The notes under the pieces were generated by a model. It saw only the letters and a program-made list of their open reading frames with translations, had not been told where the DNA came from and did not search any database. The position numbers and the translations under genes are program-made. A DNA stretch of 64,000 nt, taken from the NCBI GenBank assembly GCA_014607495.2, contig CP053172.1, forward strand, positions 8,880,888 to 8,944,887. The letters are read 5' to 3'. Below are positions 1-10,452 of this stretch, piece by piece (within the stretch, counting starts at the first letter, position 1; each line of letters starts with the position of its first letter). This DNA comes from Carposina sasakii. Lineage: Eukaryota > Arthropoda > Insecta > Lepidoptera > Carposinidae.

Positions 1-1
1 T

Positions 2-632
2 AATAGGAAGAAAAATCCTGTCACAGTGACCAGCAAAAAACTTAAAAAAGGTGAAACTATTTATAGGTGCAACAGGAAGGGTGTATGCGTCATGAAGTGG
101 AAAGACAAGCGAGATGTGCTGGCTATTTCCACTGAGCATACACCCCGCATGGTTGATGTAATAAATAGGCGTGGTTGTGTCCAAACAAAACCAGATATAA
201 TTGTGAAATATAATAAATACATGAAAGGAGTAGATCGGCACGACCAAATGCTTAGTTATTACATCAACCAGCACAAGTCTGTCCGGTGGTACAAAAAAAT
301 TGGCATTCACTTTTTTGAAATCATGTTGCTAAATGCTTTTTTCCTTTACGTAAAAGGTACTGGCAACAAAATAACTTTAGAAAATTTTAGAGATAATGTG
401 TTGCTATGCCTTTTACCTCCTCCATCGGTGACACTTCAGCCACAATTTCCAACTCACATGCCTATCCAATTAGAAAGGAATGAAAAAGGGTTGATAAAAC
501 GGCGGAAGTGTCAGCGATGTTGGGCTCAAAAAAAAAAGGAAGGATAGCAACATGATATGTGCGGACTGTAACATAGGATTATGTATTCCATGTTACGGTC
601 CGTACCATGTAGAAAACATGTTACTACAATAA
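2..632 (+). pseudogene. piggyBac-like transposase, C-terminal part, frameshifted
   Basis: The frame is open from the first bases of the window, so the N-terminal part lies upstream. The visible part carries the typical piggyBac stretch LKWKDKRDV-like (here MKWKDKRDVLAIS), followed by YMKGVDRHDQM. This corresponds to the segment with the last catalytic aspartates of the DDE domain. A Trp-rich HKSVRWYKKIGIHFFE segment follows. The ORF stops at 547 inside the C-terminal cysteine-rich domain (CQRCWAQ). The rest of that domain (ICADCNIGLCIPCY) continues in another frame to the stop at 630-632. The frame changes at a run of ten A (528-537). By family this is a cut-and-paste transposase acting at TTAA. 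No flanking TTAA terminal repeat was found. It is either a decayed copy or an intact gene with a homopolymer error. Confidence 0.88.
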
Positions 633-720
633 AAGCACGCAGAATGCATGTGTAGTAGTTGTGAAAGAAATGTGGTGTAAATGGGGACGTTGCGACAAAG
701 ATTGAGAATGATTGAGAAAG

Positions 721-1160
721 ATTTGGGCATGTGGACGGGATGAATGAAAGTAGACTGACAGAGAAAGTGTACGAAGGAAGAGTGGATGGAAATGTTGAAA
801 TAGTGAAGGGTATGTTGAGGTGGTTTGGACATGTGAATAGGATGAATGAAAGCAGACTGACAAAGAAAGAGGATGGAAATGATGAAATTGTGAAGATTGT
901 AAGGGGTATGTTGAGGTGGTTTGGACATGTGGATAGGATTAATGAAAGCAGACTGACAAAGAAAGTGTATAACAGAAAAGTGCATGGAAATTATGAAATA
1001 GTGAAGGGTATGTTGAGGTGGTTTGGACATGTGAATAGGATGAATGAAAGCTGAGAAAGAAAGTGGATGGAAATGATGAAATTGTGAAGATTGTAAAGGG
1101 TATGTTGAGGTGGGTTGGACATATGGATAGCATGAATGAAAGTAGACTGACTAGAGAAAA
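721..1160 (+). repeat. minisatellite built from a LINE reverse-transcriptase C-terminal segment
   Basis: Four units repeat the phrase tatgttgaggtgg at 811, 907, 1009 and 1101 (spacings 96, 102 and 92 bp), with a partial unit at 726. Read on the plus strand each gives GMLRWFGHVNRMNESRLTKK or a close variant. This resembles the C-terminal LRWFGHV...MNESR segment of insect LINE endonuclease-reverse transcriptases. The units differ by small indels, so the array is not one open frame. No complete LINE surrounds it. I infer tandem amplification of a LINE 3' fragment. Confidence 0.65.
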
Positions 1161-1515
1161 GTAATGTGTGAAAGAGTAAGTACCCTAAATCGACTGAAAT
1201 AAGTGTGTCAGGACCATTGCAAATAGAGATCCTGCCCACCCCCCCAGAAAAGAGGCGTGTTTTAATGTATGTATCTTCTATCTTGCCAATAGAAATGTGA
1301 CCGCCAGTATTTTTAATTGAATTTGAAACAATATGTTTCGCCTTAAATTTAATATTAATATTCGTCCTTTAATTTATGTAAAACAATTGTTATGTAAAAT
1401 TTTGTGTTTTTATTATTTTAATAAAGTAAATTTCTACTATAAATTACTTTTATTCTCGAATCTCAATTTACCCCTATTTGGGCTGTCCATCCTATTATGG
1501 CAACCCAGCTTCTGG
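1161..1515. other. no gene recognised, AT-rich
   Basis: AT-rich sequence with scattered stops in all frames and a short C run near 1240. I see no repeat ends, RNA gene or coding motif. Confidence 0.5.
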
Positions 1516-1526
1516 CGCTGTCATGT

Positions 1527-1933
1527 GGATTCGGCGGGAAAAGCTGAAAAGGTGCAGGTGTAATTTTCTTGTGAAAATAAAAAAAATATTTGTAAATGGT
1601 TTACATGTGTCCGTAAAGTGATGTTTTCTGGTAGATAAGTTATATTTTGATTACTTGTGATGTGAATCTACTGCGTGTGCATGGTTTTATACGCAGGTAA
1701 GCTGAGTAAAACTTTAGCCGGAATACGATCTCTTCATGGGCCCATGTAAGTTGTTTCTGCAATTATTTTTCATTTTGACTGACTTTACACTTGTTCTTGA
1801 GGATTTTCCCGACGTTTCCATTCATAATCATCATTATCATCCATCATAAATTCAGAATTCATTTTTCTAGACAATGATTAGGCTGTATGGGCTTAGTTCC
1901 CCTTGCCTTTCCTTCGGGATAAACTAAACAAAA
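1527..1933 (+). mobile_element. 0.4-kb SINE-like retroelement, copy 1
   Basis: Begins ggattcggcgggaaaag and ends in the conserved ccttcgggataaact followed by an A-rich tail. It is flanked by an 11-bp direct repeat, cgctgtcatgt, at 1516-1526 and 1934-1944. Two further copies (55966-56371 and 56394-56800) share both ends and also have TSDs. A shorter relative lies at 7075-7347 on the other strand. A fixed 5' end, A-rich tail and variable TSD are hallmarks of LINE-driven retroposition. I see no convincing Pol III A/B boxes, so it may be a non-tRNA SINE or a fixed-length LINE remnant. Confidence 0.75.
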
Positions 1934-1944
1934 CGCTGTCATGT

Positions 1945-2757
1945 TTGACTGACAGTAACTAACTAGTACGACCAGGGATTTGGCATAGAGATACCAAATC
2001 CCTGGGATTTGGTATCTCCTTACGACCGGTTCCTTCCGGTTTCCGTCAAAGTTTGGCAAAGACATTAAAACGCGCAAACTGCACGTTTAAAAATATATAT
2101 CAAATAAAATAGCATACATTTTGAAGTGAAATATAAACAAATAGTTTTTGAGTGAGTTCTATAGCGAAAAAAAGGTTATTTAATTTTCTTAGGAAGCCAG
2201 TACACATCCAAGTAAACCAGTCCGCTAGGTATGTTTCCAAGATAGATATATGTAGGTGTTTCGCGCAATTCAATCTGAATCACGATCAAAAATAACGTGC
2301 CGAGTTTCATGCCTGCTTACCTAAACCATAGACCTAGAACCAAGTCTCAGTCATGACATGGATGATCGTTGGCAGTAGTTTTGACCTACATTACGTTATC
2401 TACGTTTTGGAAATTCTATTTTTTTACTTTACTATACGAAGTACACATAATATAGTCTGTGACTATATCTATGAAGATGCAAAGGGTAAAAATGAGATGT
2501 TCACAGTGGAACTAGCCCGAAAAGAAAGTTATTGTCACTTTTCACAAAAACTAACAATAGGGCTCGGCCCGGCCGCCTATTGTTCGGCGATGACGCATAG
2601 GCGCGCCAAGCGGCACCGCTAGATAGTCCGAGGACGCGCATACGTATACAGCGGCATGGCTGAATGTTTGCTTGCACGCTTATTGGCGTCACGCGGCACT
2701 AGGCGTTGAACTCTAATGTCGTGGCATGCTAAAAAAAACAGCCGGCAGCGAATGTGT
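1945..2757. other. no gene recognised
   Basis: Apart from the hairpin segment at 1972-2018 nothing is recognised. 2560-2740 is locally GC-rich but without coding signal. The 89-codon ORF at 2353 has no motif and is probably chance. Confidence 0.5.
1972..2018. repeat. three mutually complementary segments (alternative hairpins)
   Basis: ccagggatttgg (1972-1983) is the exact reverse complement of ccaaatccctgg (1994-2005). The latter overlaps a second perfect 15-bp inverted repeat, 1988-2002 against 2004-2018, with a one-base spacer. The middle segment can therefore pair with either neighbour. Directly downstream of SINE-like copy 1. Confidence 0.8.
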
Positions 2758-3065
2758 TAAATGTGCCGTGAAAGCCAAATTTGTGCCTCTGAACATTTCA
2801 GAGATATTTAGTTTTTTGCTGGGCGAACGTTTTGGCGATTGCTATATATCCGAAACGGCTAACCGCACAGTCATGATTTCTTTTATACAGATACTGTAAA
2901 TTTGTGCCGGAATTTTCATTAACGTGACTAGCATGGTTCAGGAGCTATTACTTTATTTCCTAGAAAATAGAAAAATAGCTCTGGCTCTCGAACGAACAAG
3001 ATCAAAGACTTCGCGTTAGTGCCGGCTGGTACCCATTATATATTCACACGATCCTGTAAAGTTTA
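2758..3065 (+). repeat. left inverted arm of the THAP element
   Basis: Pairs with 5195-5478. It contains an extra gctgggcgaacgt that is missing from the other arm, but the same motif recurs outside the right arm at about 5548. Confidence 0.8.
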
Positions 3066-3359
3066 ATTTGCATATGTATTCTTAAAATAGCGCTCAAATT
3101 ATTGTAGAAGCATGTAATAAGCCAGCTCACAGAAAACTAGTGTTTTCGTATTCTAAGTAATCACAGATTACCTCCTAAAGATACCTCATACAGGACAAGA
3201 TACGCGCGCCACTCATACTGTTTCTGGGGTGTATACAATTCCGCGCTCGGAAAGCTAGCCCCAGTATGTTACCAAGTTAATGACCCGTGCGCACGTGCAT
3301 GTAAATTGCATTGTTTTTATTTTAAAACTTATTACTTTTCATTAAATAACCGTGTCATC

Positions 3360-3439
3360 ATGGGTTATTGTTCCTTGAAATGGTGTGGAAAGAACCCTAA
3401 GACGTCAAGTTACAAAAAAGATGGCATAACATTTCACCG
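3360..3439 (+). pseudogene. first exon of a THAP-domain protein (partial)
   Basis: ATG at 3360 opens MGYCSLKWCGKNPKTSS and runs to ITFHR at a splice-donor-like cg/gtaagt (3440). The C-x4-C pair followed by a Phe-His-Arg stretch is the start of the C2CH THAP zinc finger. The expected second half (W...C-x2-H) was not found after the nearby acceptor-like sequences at about 3476 and 3865. The exon is 27 codons. It is probably a relic of a P-like transposase gene, given its position between inverted arms. A functional short THAP protein is unlikely. Confidence 0.6.
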
Positions 3440-5194
3440 GTAAGTAAATTAAATTTTCTTATTTATGTTTTTTCAGTGGACGCGGAGATCAGTTTATACT
3501 GGTCAATAAATCGCACTACAATATGTCGTCTTTTTTTCTCAACACATTAATTACTATTGTTGTCACTGTCACTGTCAACAGTAATAGTACGTCGTGAGCT
3601 AGTGAAGTGATTGTATAACGTAATCGACTTCCTATCGATAACAATATAATAAAATATTTTATTTTATAGTAATTTAGTAGTTTCGATGTCAAAGCAGTTA
3701 TGGAGTAACCGGCTCTCCATACTAAAACGACCTGACATGTGACGTAATAGTCTACACTAGTCTCAAAATAGTATGAGAAAATATTGATTACCTATTTTTT
3801 GAAAATAAATGTTATAAACTTCGTTTATGTGTATAGTTGTCATGATAAAAATTGTTCTTTTCCAGGTCCGGTGCATTCGTCAGTGAAATCTGTTTTAATT
3901 TCACCACCAAAGTCTACATATCCGAATGTACGTTGCATTGACGTAGTTCTAGGTATTTGCAATCAGTTACAGTAACCAATTATTAGGGCAATAACCTTAA
4001 TACAATATTAACTAGTAACAAAACTCACTATATCCTAGTGTTTTTCTGAGTATCAGCTATGTACCTACGTATTCGTATGCGAGGTGCTGGGATGTGGTTT
4101 CTTATCGCGACTATAGTTACCTGTAATCACAATCATTAGTCGTCAGATTCGAGGGTCGGTGGAGGGTATAAGGACCGGTGGTGGGCGAACACCGTTTGCA
4201 GAGATTTGAACTTCCGAATACATTAACTGTGTAACTGCATATAAAAAATGTTAATTCCCAAACCATGCATACGAGCTATTTTATGAAACAGAATCAAGTG
4301 GTCACCTCTTGGTCGTTTGGCCATATTAGAGTATTTCGATATATTATTTAATTAAAAGAATTTCTAGTGCACAACGTTTTCGCTTTATGCATTAATATTG
4401 ATTGTGTTATTATTATATTTTTAAACTCAGGATTTGCTTTCATTTAACATCGTACTTTTTTTGCTGTAAATTCCGTGATATACATTTGTATATACGTATA
4501 TATATTTTACTAGAAAATGTAGTCTGTCACCCGGACCATAGTAAAAAATCGATTTACACCTCATTTACAAAAATTAATTGAGTAGTTTAGCCGCTGTAGT
4601 ACACACCTATAAATTTAGATACATACATAGTCTGATAAAATTATGATACCTTTTTGGCCTTGCCGCAGCTGGGTAAAAATAATAGCAAATATTGTGTACT
4701 GTAAAATGGGACGAATTGGTATAATATCAAATTTCGTACTGAAATTTATTGAAGTTTGTAGTTGTTTTCTTACATAATGTTATTGGAATAAAATTCTGTC
4801 AACTCAAGCAAACATGAATTTAATCGCAGAGACCTTCTGAATTAATCTGAATTGAACAGAAGTGTGAATATGTATGTATGTAAAATAAAATGATACCGAT
4901 AAAATAAAAATCGCTTAAAGTGCATAAATATCGATACTTAGATAGTTTCGTTCTACTTTGTCGCATCACTATTTCCCTCGCCATTTTCAATGCGACCTTG
5001 AAATAGCCAATCACAGTGCAGTGTTACGTCCCGCACTTCTTTGCATTCCGCCAAATTCAGTGAACTAGAGTTCATACTAAAATCTTTGGAAACGGAATCT
5101 TTAGGAGGTAATCTATGTAAGTAATTCACTCAAGATAACCTCAAAAAAAGACAAAATCGTTAAGAACTCGCCAATGATATGTAGTAGGCAGGCG

Positions 5195-5478
5195 AAATTT
5201 TACAGGATCGTGTGAATATATAAGTCTGCACTAACGCGAAGTCTTTGGTCTTGTTCGTTCGAGAGCCAGAGCTTTTTTCTATTTTCTAGGAAATAAAGTA
5301 ATAGCTCCTGAACCATGCTAGTCACGTTAATGAAAATTCCGGCACAAATTTACAGTATCTGTATAAAAGAAATCATGACTGTGCGGTTAGCCGTTTCGGA
5401 TATATAGCAATCGCCAAAAAAAAACTAAATATCTCTGAAATGTTCAGAGGCACAAATTTGGTTTTCACGGCACATTTA
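5195..5478 (-). repeat. right inverted arm of the THAP element
   Basis: Reverse complement of 2758-3065 with small indels. The outer ends agree at taaatgtg/cacattta. Confidence 0.8.
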
Positions 5479-5547
5479 TGCTCGTATTTAAGCTATCTTT
5501 TTGCATATTTAATATACAGCTAGACCCATCAATTTAAAAAAAAAATT

Positions 5548-5771
5548 GCTGGGCGAACGTTCGTGCAGCAGAATCAGTTTTTCTTAAATAACTCTGAAGC
5601 CGTTGGATGCACAAATTTTAAATTTCGGGCACATTTACACGATATAAGGCACTAATTATCTGCATCATTCTATTCCTGAAAAGGAGATACTTTTTGCTGC
5701 GCGAACGCACACCTAATTATCTGCATCATTCTATTCTTGAAAAGGCGATACTTTTTGCTGCATGAACGCAC
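5548..5771. repeat. repeat block with a 60-bp tandem duplication
   Basis: Two units of 60 bp at 5652-5711 and 5712-5771 share taattatctgcatcattc and a Ttttgctgc..gaacgcacac end. The block also holds a second copy of gctgggcgaacgtt from the left arm of the adjacent element, so it is probably part of the same repeat family. Confidence 0.7.
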
Positions 5772-6086
5772 ACGCAATACTTACGCAAAAAATCTCGAGT
5801 TCGGTTATTGAAATTGGCTGTATGTATATCAGCTGATACTTTAGTTTAGCTGCTAGTGTGCACTCGGCCAATATAACAGTTGCTTCAGTACTATCTCTTA
5901 AGTTTTATTTCAAGCTAATTAATGTGAAGCATATATTTTGTTTTTTTTTTGTATACTTACCTCTCCATACTGACTGAGAAGCCGACCAAACCAACAGCCG
6001 GTAGAAAGTCTGTAGTATGCGGGGCATTGCGGGTACTAAGGTACTTAGGCATAGGCGGTACACGTTATCAGCGGTAAAAAGGTTTG
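5772..6086. other. no gene recognised
   Basis: AT-rich with a T run near 5940. No coding signal. Confidence 0.5.
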
Positions 6087-6113
6087 ACCCGGTAGCTCAG
6101 TGGTAAGAGCACT
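6087..6113 (+). repeat. tRNA-like 5' half, truncated
   Basis: gacccggtagctcagtggt followed by aagagcac is the 5' half of the tRNA-like sequence found complete on the other strand at 6170-6241. The two lie head to head about 57 bp apart. Confidence 0.6.
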
Positions 6114-6169
6114 ATTTAATATATTTATTTTTTAAATGTATTAATTAATAAAGAAATGTAAAAAAATAT

Positions 6170-6285
6170 CACCCGAGTGGGAATCGAACCCACGACCACT
6201 ACATACCGTGCTAGTTGCTCTAACCATTGAGCTACCGGGTCAATTACTCGGATGACGAATTTTACCATCTCTTTTCTAAATTACC
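6170..6285 (-). repeat. tRNA-like domain with conserved leader (SINE-type repeat), copy 1
   Basis: 6170-6241 (minus) folds as a 72-nt tRNA-like sequence. The acceptor pairs 6 of 7, a GCTC/GAGC D arm is present, and the T arm is GTGGG-TTCGATT-CCCAC, giving good A and B boxes. The anticodon stem does not pair in the standard register, so I do not call a functional tRNA gene. The 44 nt just upstream (to 6285) match, without a difference I can see, the leader of a second copy at 57787-57902. The shared unit is thus leader plus tRNA-like body. Confidence 0.65.
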
Positions 6286-6460
6286 TTATATTAATTATAT
6301 GTCTACGAAGCGAAGCGAATCTTTATTCTAAGTAAATTACATATTAAATTAAAGGTTTTTAGTTGGCAAATAAGAATATACTCTTTAGCATCATAGCAAT
6401 GAAATAGAAATTTCTATGACATGTTCATAATAACAAAAATGAAACTATTGCCAAGGTGAC

Positions 6461-6523
6461 AACTGGACCGATTTCAAAAATTCTTTCACCGTTCCTTATT
6501 GGACCTGGATGAACATAGGCTTT
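6461..6523 (+). mobile_element. fragment of a Lep1-type Helitron 5' region
   Basis: actggaccgatttcaaaaat through cctggatgaacataggct matches the start of the Helitron at 45737-46544. It is cut by the MITE that begins at 6527. Confidence 0.65.
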
Positions 6524-6526
6524 ATA

Positions 6527-7001
6527 CAGGGTGTGGGTGACAGCCAGGCAAATACTGAAATGCTGAACAAGTACCATTGTGTTGAGTTATACGACAGTGT
6601 TATTAGTAATAATTTATTACTCAGGAAATGTATTTTTGATTTGATTATCAGTAATCTTTGCTCTCCGCGCCAGTTATATTGGGTGATCCTGTGACTAATT
6701 AAATGGGCTTATTGGCTATTGTGTTACACATTGCTGTTTTTTGGATCACTTGTAATTCTCCATTAGGGTTGAACAGTTATTTGAACTTTTTTGAGAGCAA
6801 CTCTTTTTTGAAAAAAATTTTTTGGTTAAAATTTTATTTTGAAATCATTATCTAAGGCCTAATTAAACGAACAAAATTATTTTTTTCTTGAAGATACGAA
6901 AAAAAAAGTCGGAAAATTTTGAAATTTTCAGTGTTTTTCGCCTCAGAATCGTGGTCTGAAGTCATGGTATCAATAATTGCCTGGCTGTCACAAACACCCT
7001 G
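6527..7001. mobile_element. MITE with CAGGGTG termini and TA target duplication
   Basis: The left end cagggtgtgggtgacagcc is matched in inverse at the right end (ggctgtcacaaacaccctg), about 25 bp with two mismatches, and TA lies outside both ends. The length of 475 bp and TA duplication fit a Tc1/mariner-type non-autonomous element. The 61-codon ORF inside has no motif. Confidence 0.75.
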
Positions 7002-7074
7002 TATAGGGTTTCGCATAAATGTATGGGTATAATAAATCTATGGGTTTCGCATAATTTCCACTGGGCTGGAATAA

Positions 7075-7347
7075 ATTTTTGTTTGGTTTTTGCCGAAGGA
7101 AAGGCATGAGGAAATACAGCACGCATACAGTCATTGTCTTCAGTACTGATGTTTTCTGAATTTATGATGGATGATAATGATGATGAATGGAAATGTAGGG
7201 AACATCCTCAAAAACGAGTGTAATATTAGTCAAAATCAAAAATAATTGCAAAAACAATATAACTACATGAGCCCACGAAGAAACGGACACATACAAAAAA
7301 TTGAATTTCACAAGAAAATTACACCCAATCCCTTCCAGATTATCGAT
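7075..7347 (-). mobile_element. 0.4-kb SINE-like family, short variant, copy 4
   Basis: On the minus strand it follows the family from tctggaaggg to ccttcgg and an A-rich tail. It lacks the middle block of about 115 bp between gtgtccgt and cttcatgggc, and the first bases of the element. No clear TSD. It is either an internally deleted copy or a separate subfamily. Confidence 0.65.
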
Positions 7348-7870
7348 AGACTCTACTCTATAATATAACACAATTCAATACAAATCAAAAACAAGTCCTT
7401 TAATACAATACTATCGATAGTATCGAAACTCAATATTGAAAGTATCTACTATCGATATATCACATCGAGATTTTCAAGGTCAACTATCGATAGATGGGCA
7501 GCACTACTGCGGCCTTAGACTAACCATGGTTTAAAGTCAGTACTCTATTATATATCGGTCGCGTAGTCACCTTGAAGTTTAGCAACCGGTTGCATTGCAA
7601 GTTAGAAAATAAGCAGCGGCCCCGGTAGGATGACTACCTACAAAGAATATACTCACTCTCTAAGTGTTGTTACCGTTATTGGCACTACACACATGTTAAT
7701 TTATTTATTGTGAATTATGCGGTGAAATCTATTGCATTGCTTAGTAGATACCTTACGTATCTACGTTTTTAAGCGGCGGCTCATTGTAAGTGCAGACGAG
7801 GTCTGTTAGGCTGCCTGTACACCGGGGGCGGAGCAACTAATAAAATTTAACTGTTAACAACTATTTAATA
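7348..7870. other. no gene recognised
   Basis: Contains several tatcgata/atcgatag-type motifs (7340-7500) but no coding or RNA-gene signal. Confidence 0.5.
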
Positions 7871-8050
7871 TTAACCAATAACCAAAGGATGATGGGCAAA
7901 AATGTATGGGATCCCCACCGACCAATAACGATCAGAGGTATATAATTGTAAAGCTCTTTTTGTGACCATGAATTGTTTCTATTGGGTGATTCTTAAATCG
8001 TTGTGTGAAAAAAGCTACAGCTAAAAGAATTCTAATTTTTTGCTTAAAAG
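7871..8050 (+). repeat. left arm of a 2.2-kb inverted repeat
   Basis: ttaaccaataaccaaaggat through tgggcaaa and accatgaattgtttctattg recurs in inverse at 9830-10032. The space between the arms holds three MITEs, so this may be an older foldback element that was filled by later insertions. Confidence 0.7.
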
Positions 8051-8356
8051 TTAAGTACTTTATCTTGAAAGATAAGATAAAATTTATTGTTATAACTGTG
8101 TACATAAGTTGATGATACTCGTAGGATATAAAGTTATTTTAGAAACTACAGGTTGCCCTTTTCGGACGTACAATTTGGTTACTTGCATGCTAAGGTACAT
8201 GCATTTACTAAAACTATTACATGCTTAGAATCATTTAGTTTTACAATAATAAAATTCAACTAAATCGTAAAAACACTTTTCAATGAGCCAATTTTTTAAA
8301 ACATTTTTAAATTTGATGCCGTCTAACGCTTTGATAAAATTTGGCAAATAATTATA

Positions 8357-8718
8357 CAGGATGATTTTTGGTCGTCAACGTTCCCGAAAACTACGGAATC
8401 TCCTCGTCATCACGATCATATTTCTCCATAGAAGCATACCTGGGAAGTGTCTGGTTTCCAAAATATTTGGGTCCAAAGTTGAGTAAATAGACTGCGTTTT
8501 TCTGCATAAATGCACATAGACGCGTGTAGCAAGATTTTTTCACGAAAAATAGTTAATATCTGTCTATAAAAAAGTACAACATAAACACTAGATACTATAA
8601 ATTTCGCCCGATCAAGTAATTAAAAAAAAAATATTTTTTTTTCCAGCATTTTTTTGGCATAAACTTACTTTATTTGATGTATAGAGTACGTTAACGGTGG
8701 CCACAAAAGAACATCCTG
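8357..8718. mobile_element. MITE, CAGGATG/CATCCTG ends
   Basis: Begins caggatgatttttggtcg and ends catcctg, flanked by TA. Its left 200 bp match the arm of the neighbouring foldback at 8723-9193, while its right part is different. Confidence 0.65.
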
Positions 8719-8722
8719 TATA

Positions 8723-9193
8723 CAGGGTGATTTTTGGTCGTCAACGTTCCCGAAAACTACGGAATCTCCTCATCATCACGATCATTTTTCTCCATGGAAG
8801 CATACCTGGGAAGTGTCTGGTTTCCAAAATATTAGGGTCCAAAGTTGAGTAAATAGACTGCGTTTTTCTGCATAAATGCACATAGACGCGCGTAGCAGGA
8901 TTTTTTCCTATTAATTTTTTTTTTTTTTAAATTCCTTGATCGTGCGAAATTTATAGTGTCTAGTGTTTATGTAAGTTTTTTTATAGACAGATATTAATTA
9001 TTTTTCGTGAAAAAATCCTGCTACGCGCGTCTATGTGCATTTATGCAGAAAAACGCAGTCTATTTACTCAACTTTGGACCCTAATATTTTGGAAACCAGA
9101 CACTTCCCAGGTATGCTTCCATGGAGAAAAATGATCGTGATGATGAGGAGATTCCGTAGTTTTCGGAAACGTTGACGACCAAAAATCATCCTA
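8723..9193. mobile_element. foldback MITE with about 190-bp arms
   Basis: The left arm (from cagggtgatttttggtcg) and right arm (to cgaccaaaaatcatcct) are near-perfect inverted copies around a short AT-rich loop (about 8910-8990), flanked by TA. It lies two bases from the preceding MITE. Confidence 0.8.
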
Positions 9194-9447
9194 TATATCT
9201 CAATACCATTTAAATAGGTGCTCTTTTTGAGTATGTAGCTAGTCTTGCATGGCACAAATGTTGAAAGCATATTGTGAACGAACTTTTTTTTGGCATGTTT
9301 TAGTTTTGAGAAATATTCTCTGTGGCCCTTTACAAACAAACTTATTTCCAATATATAAATACATGTCAAGGTTAAAAAAATATTATTTACAAAAACTGAT
9401 TTTAGTGATGATCTAAGTGATATATAATTGATATAAGTGACTTTCTA

Positions 9448-9711
9448 CAGGATGTAACAGAAAGGGTATGTTAAGCGAAAAGCTGTATATATATACAGCC
9501 CACTATAGAGAACCTATTTCCAAAATTTTAAACTCGAAATCACATTTTTATTTTTCAAGATTGTATGAAAATTCCTGAGATATTAAAAAATTCTCCATAC
9601 TATCAGGAAAAATAAACATGTGATTTCGGATCTCAAATTTTGTGGATATGTTCTCTATAGTGGGCTATTTACATAGCTTTTCGCTTAACATACCCTTTTT
9701 GTTACACCCTG
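9448..9711. mobile_element. MITE with about 70-bp inverted ends
   Basis: Left caggatgtaacagaaaggg and gcgaaaagct recur in inverse at the right end (agcttttcgc ... gttacaccctg), with TA outside both ends. 264 bp, no ORF. Confidence 0.75.
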
Positions 9712-9829
9712 TATATCACTTTTTTTGTTCATGTATATTCCTATGTATGTAATATACTATTTTATCGTTTTATTTTAATCATATATTTTTTAAATCACTT
9801 AGTGCTTAAAAAAGTACTTGCCTCTTAAG

Positions 9830-10032
9830 TAAAAAGGAAAAAAGGTATTTTTTTCTATTTTTTGAACATTTCTTTTTGCTATAACTTTTTTCACACAACG
9901 ATTTGAGAATCGCCAATAGAAACAATTCATGGTCACAAAGAGCTTTCCAACGATATACGCCTGGTCGTTATTAGTCGGTGGGAACTTTCTGCCCATCCTC
10001 CTTTAACCAAATTTATAAAATCTTATTGGTTA
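9830..10032 (-). repeat. right arm of the 2.2-kb inverted repeat
   Basis: Inverse of 7871-8050 with substitutions and small indels. Confidence 0.7.
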
Positions 10033-10452
10033 AAATTTCTACGTTTGGAGAGGCAGCTCTTCTTCCACCACAAAATTCAAATCAAGCAAGCCTTTCGGGT
10101 TGAAACGCCTCGTTATTTGATAGATGAAATGGTAAGGAAAGTAAAGGAAAAACATAGAAAGTATTACAACACAACGTTATTTATTTAAAAATTTGAGAAT
10201 AATTATATTAACGTACCTACTTATCTCTAGTTAGTATGAATCTTTCAATCATATAACTTTTACTAACTCGTTTTACAAAGTTATCGTTATCAAACACATT
10301 TACCTACATAATAAATAACAGTAGTCCTTAGGTCCCTCTAATGGTGCCACCAGTCATCAATGGTGACAATTAATAGCTTAATAAATAGAACATAGGTTAT
10401 TTAGGTAAAAATGGTAATATTTTCCCCATGATACATATTTAGACAAACATTA
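10033..10452. other. no gene recognised
   Basis: AT-rich, no motif recognised. Confidence 0.5.

Larger units (their letters stand above)
2758..5478 (+). mobile_element. inverted-repeat DNA transposon carrying a THAP exon (P-element-like)
   Basis: Arms of about 300 bp (2758-3065 and 5195-5478) are inverted copies of each other and enclose 2.1 kb. A weaker match continues inward (attacctcctaaagat near 3168 and its complement near 5101). Inside, a short exon at 3360-3439 encodes the start of a THAP zinc finger, the DNA-binding domain of P-element transposases. No catalytic part was recognised, so this looks non-autonomous or strongly decayed. TSDs were not clear. Alternatives are another THAP-bearing superfamily, or a captured host THAP exon. 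The family call is an inference. Confidence 0.55.

Noticed and set aside
6170..6241. Functional tRNA gene
   Set aside because: The anticodon stem does not pair in the standard register and the sequence is embedded in a repeat with a second degenerate copy.
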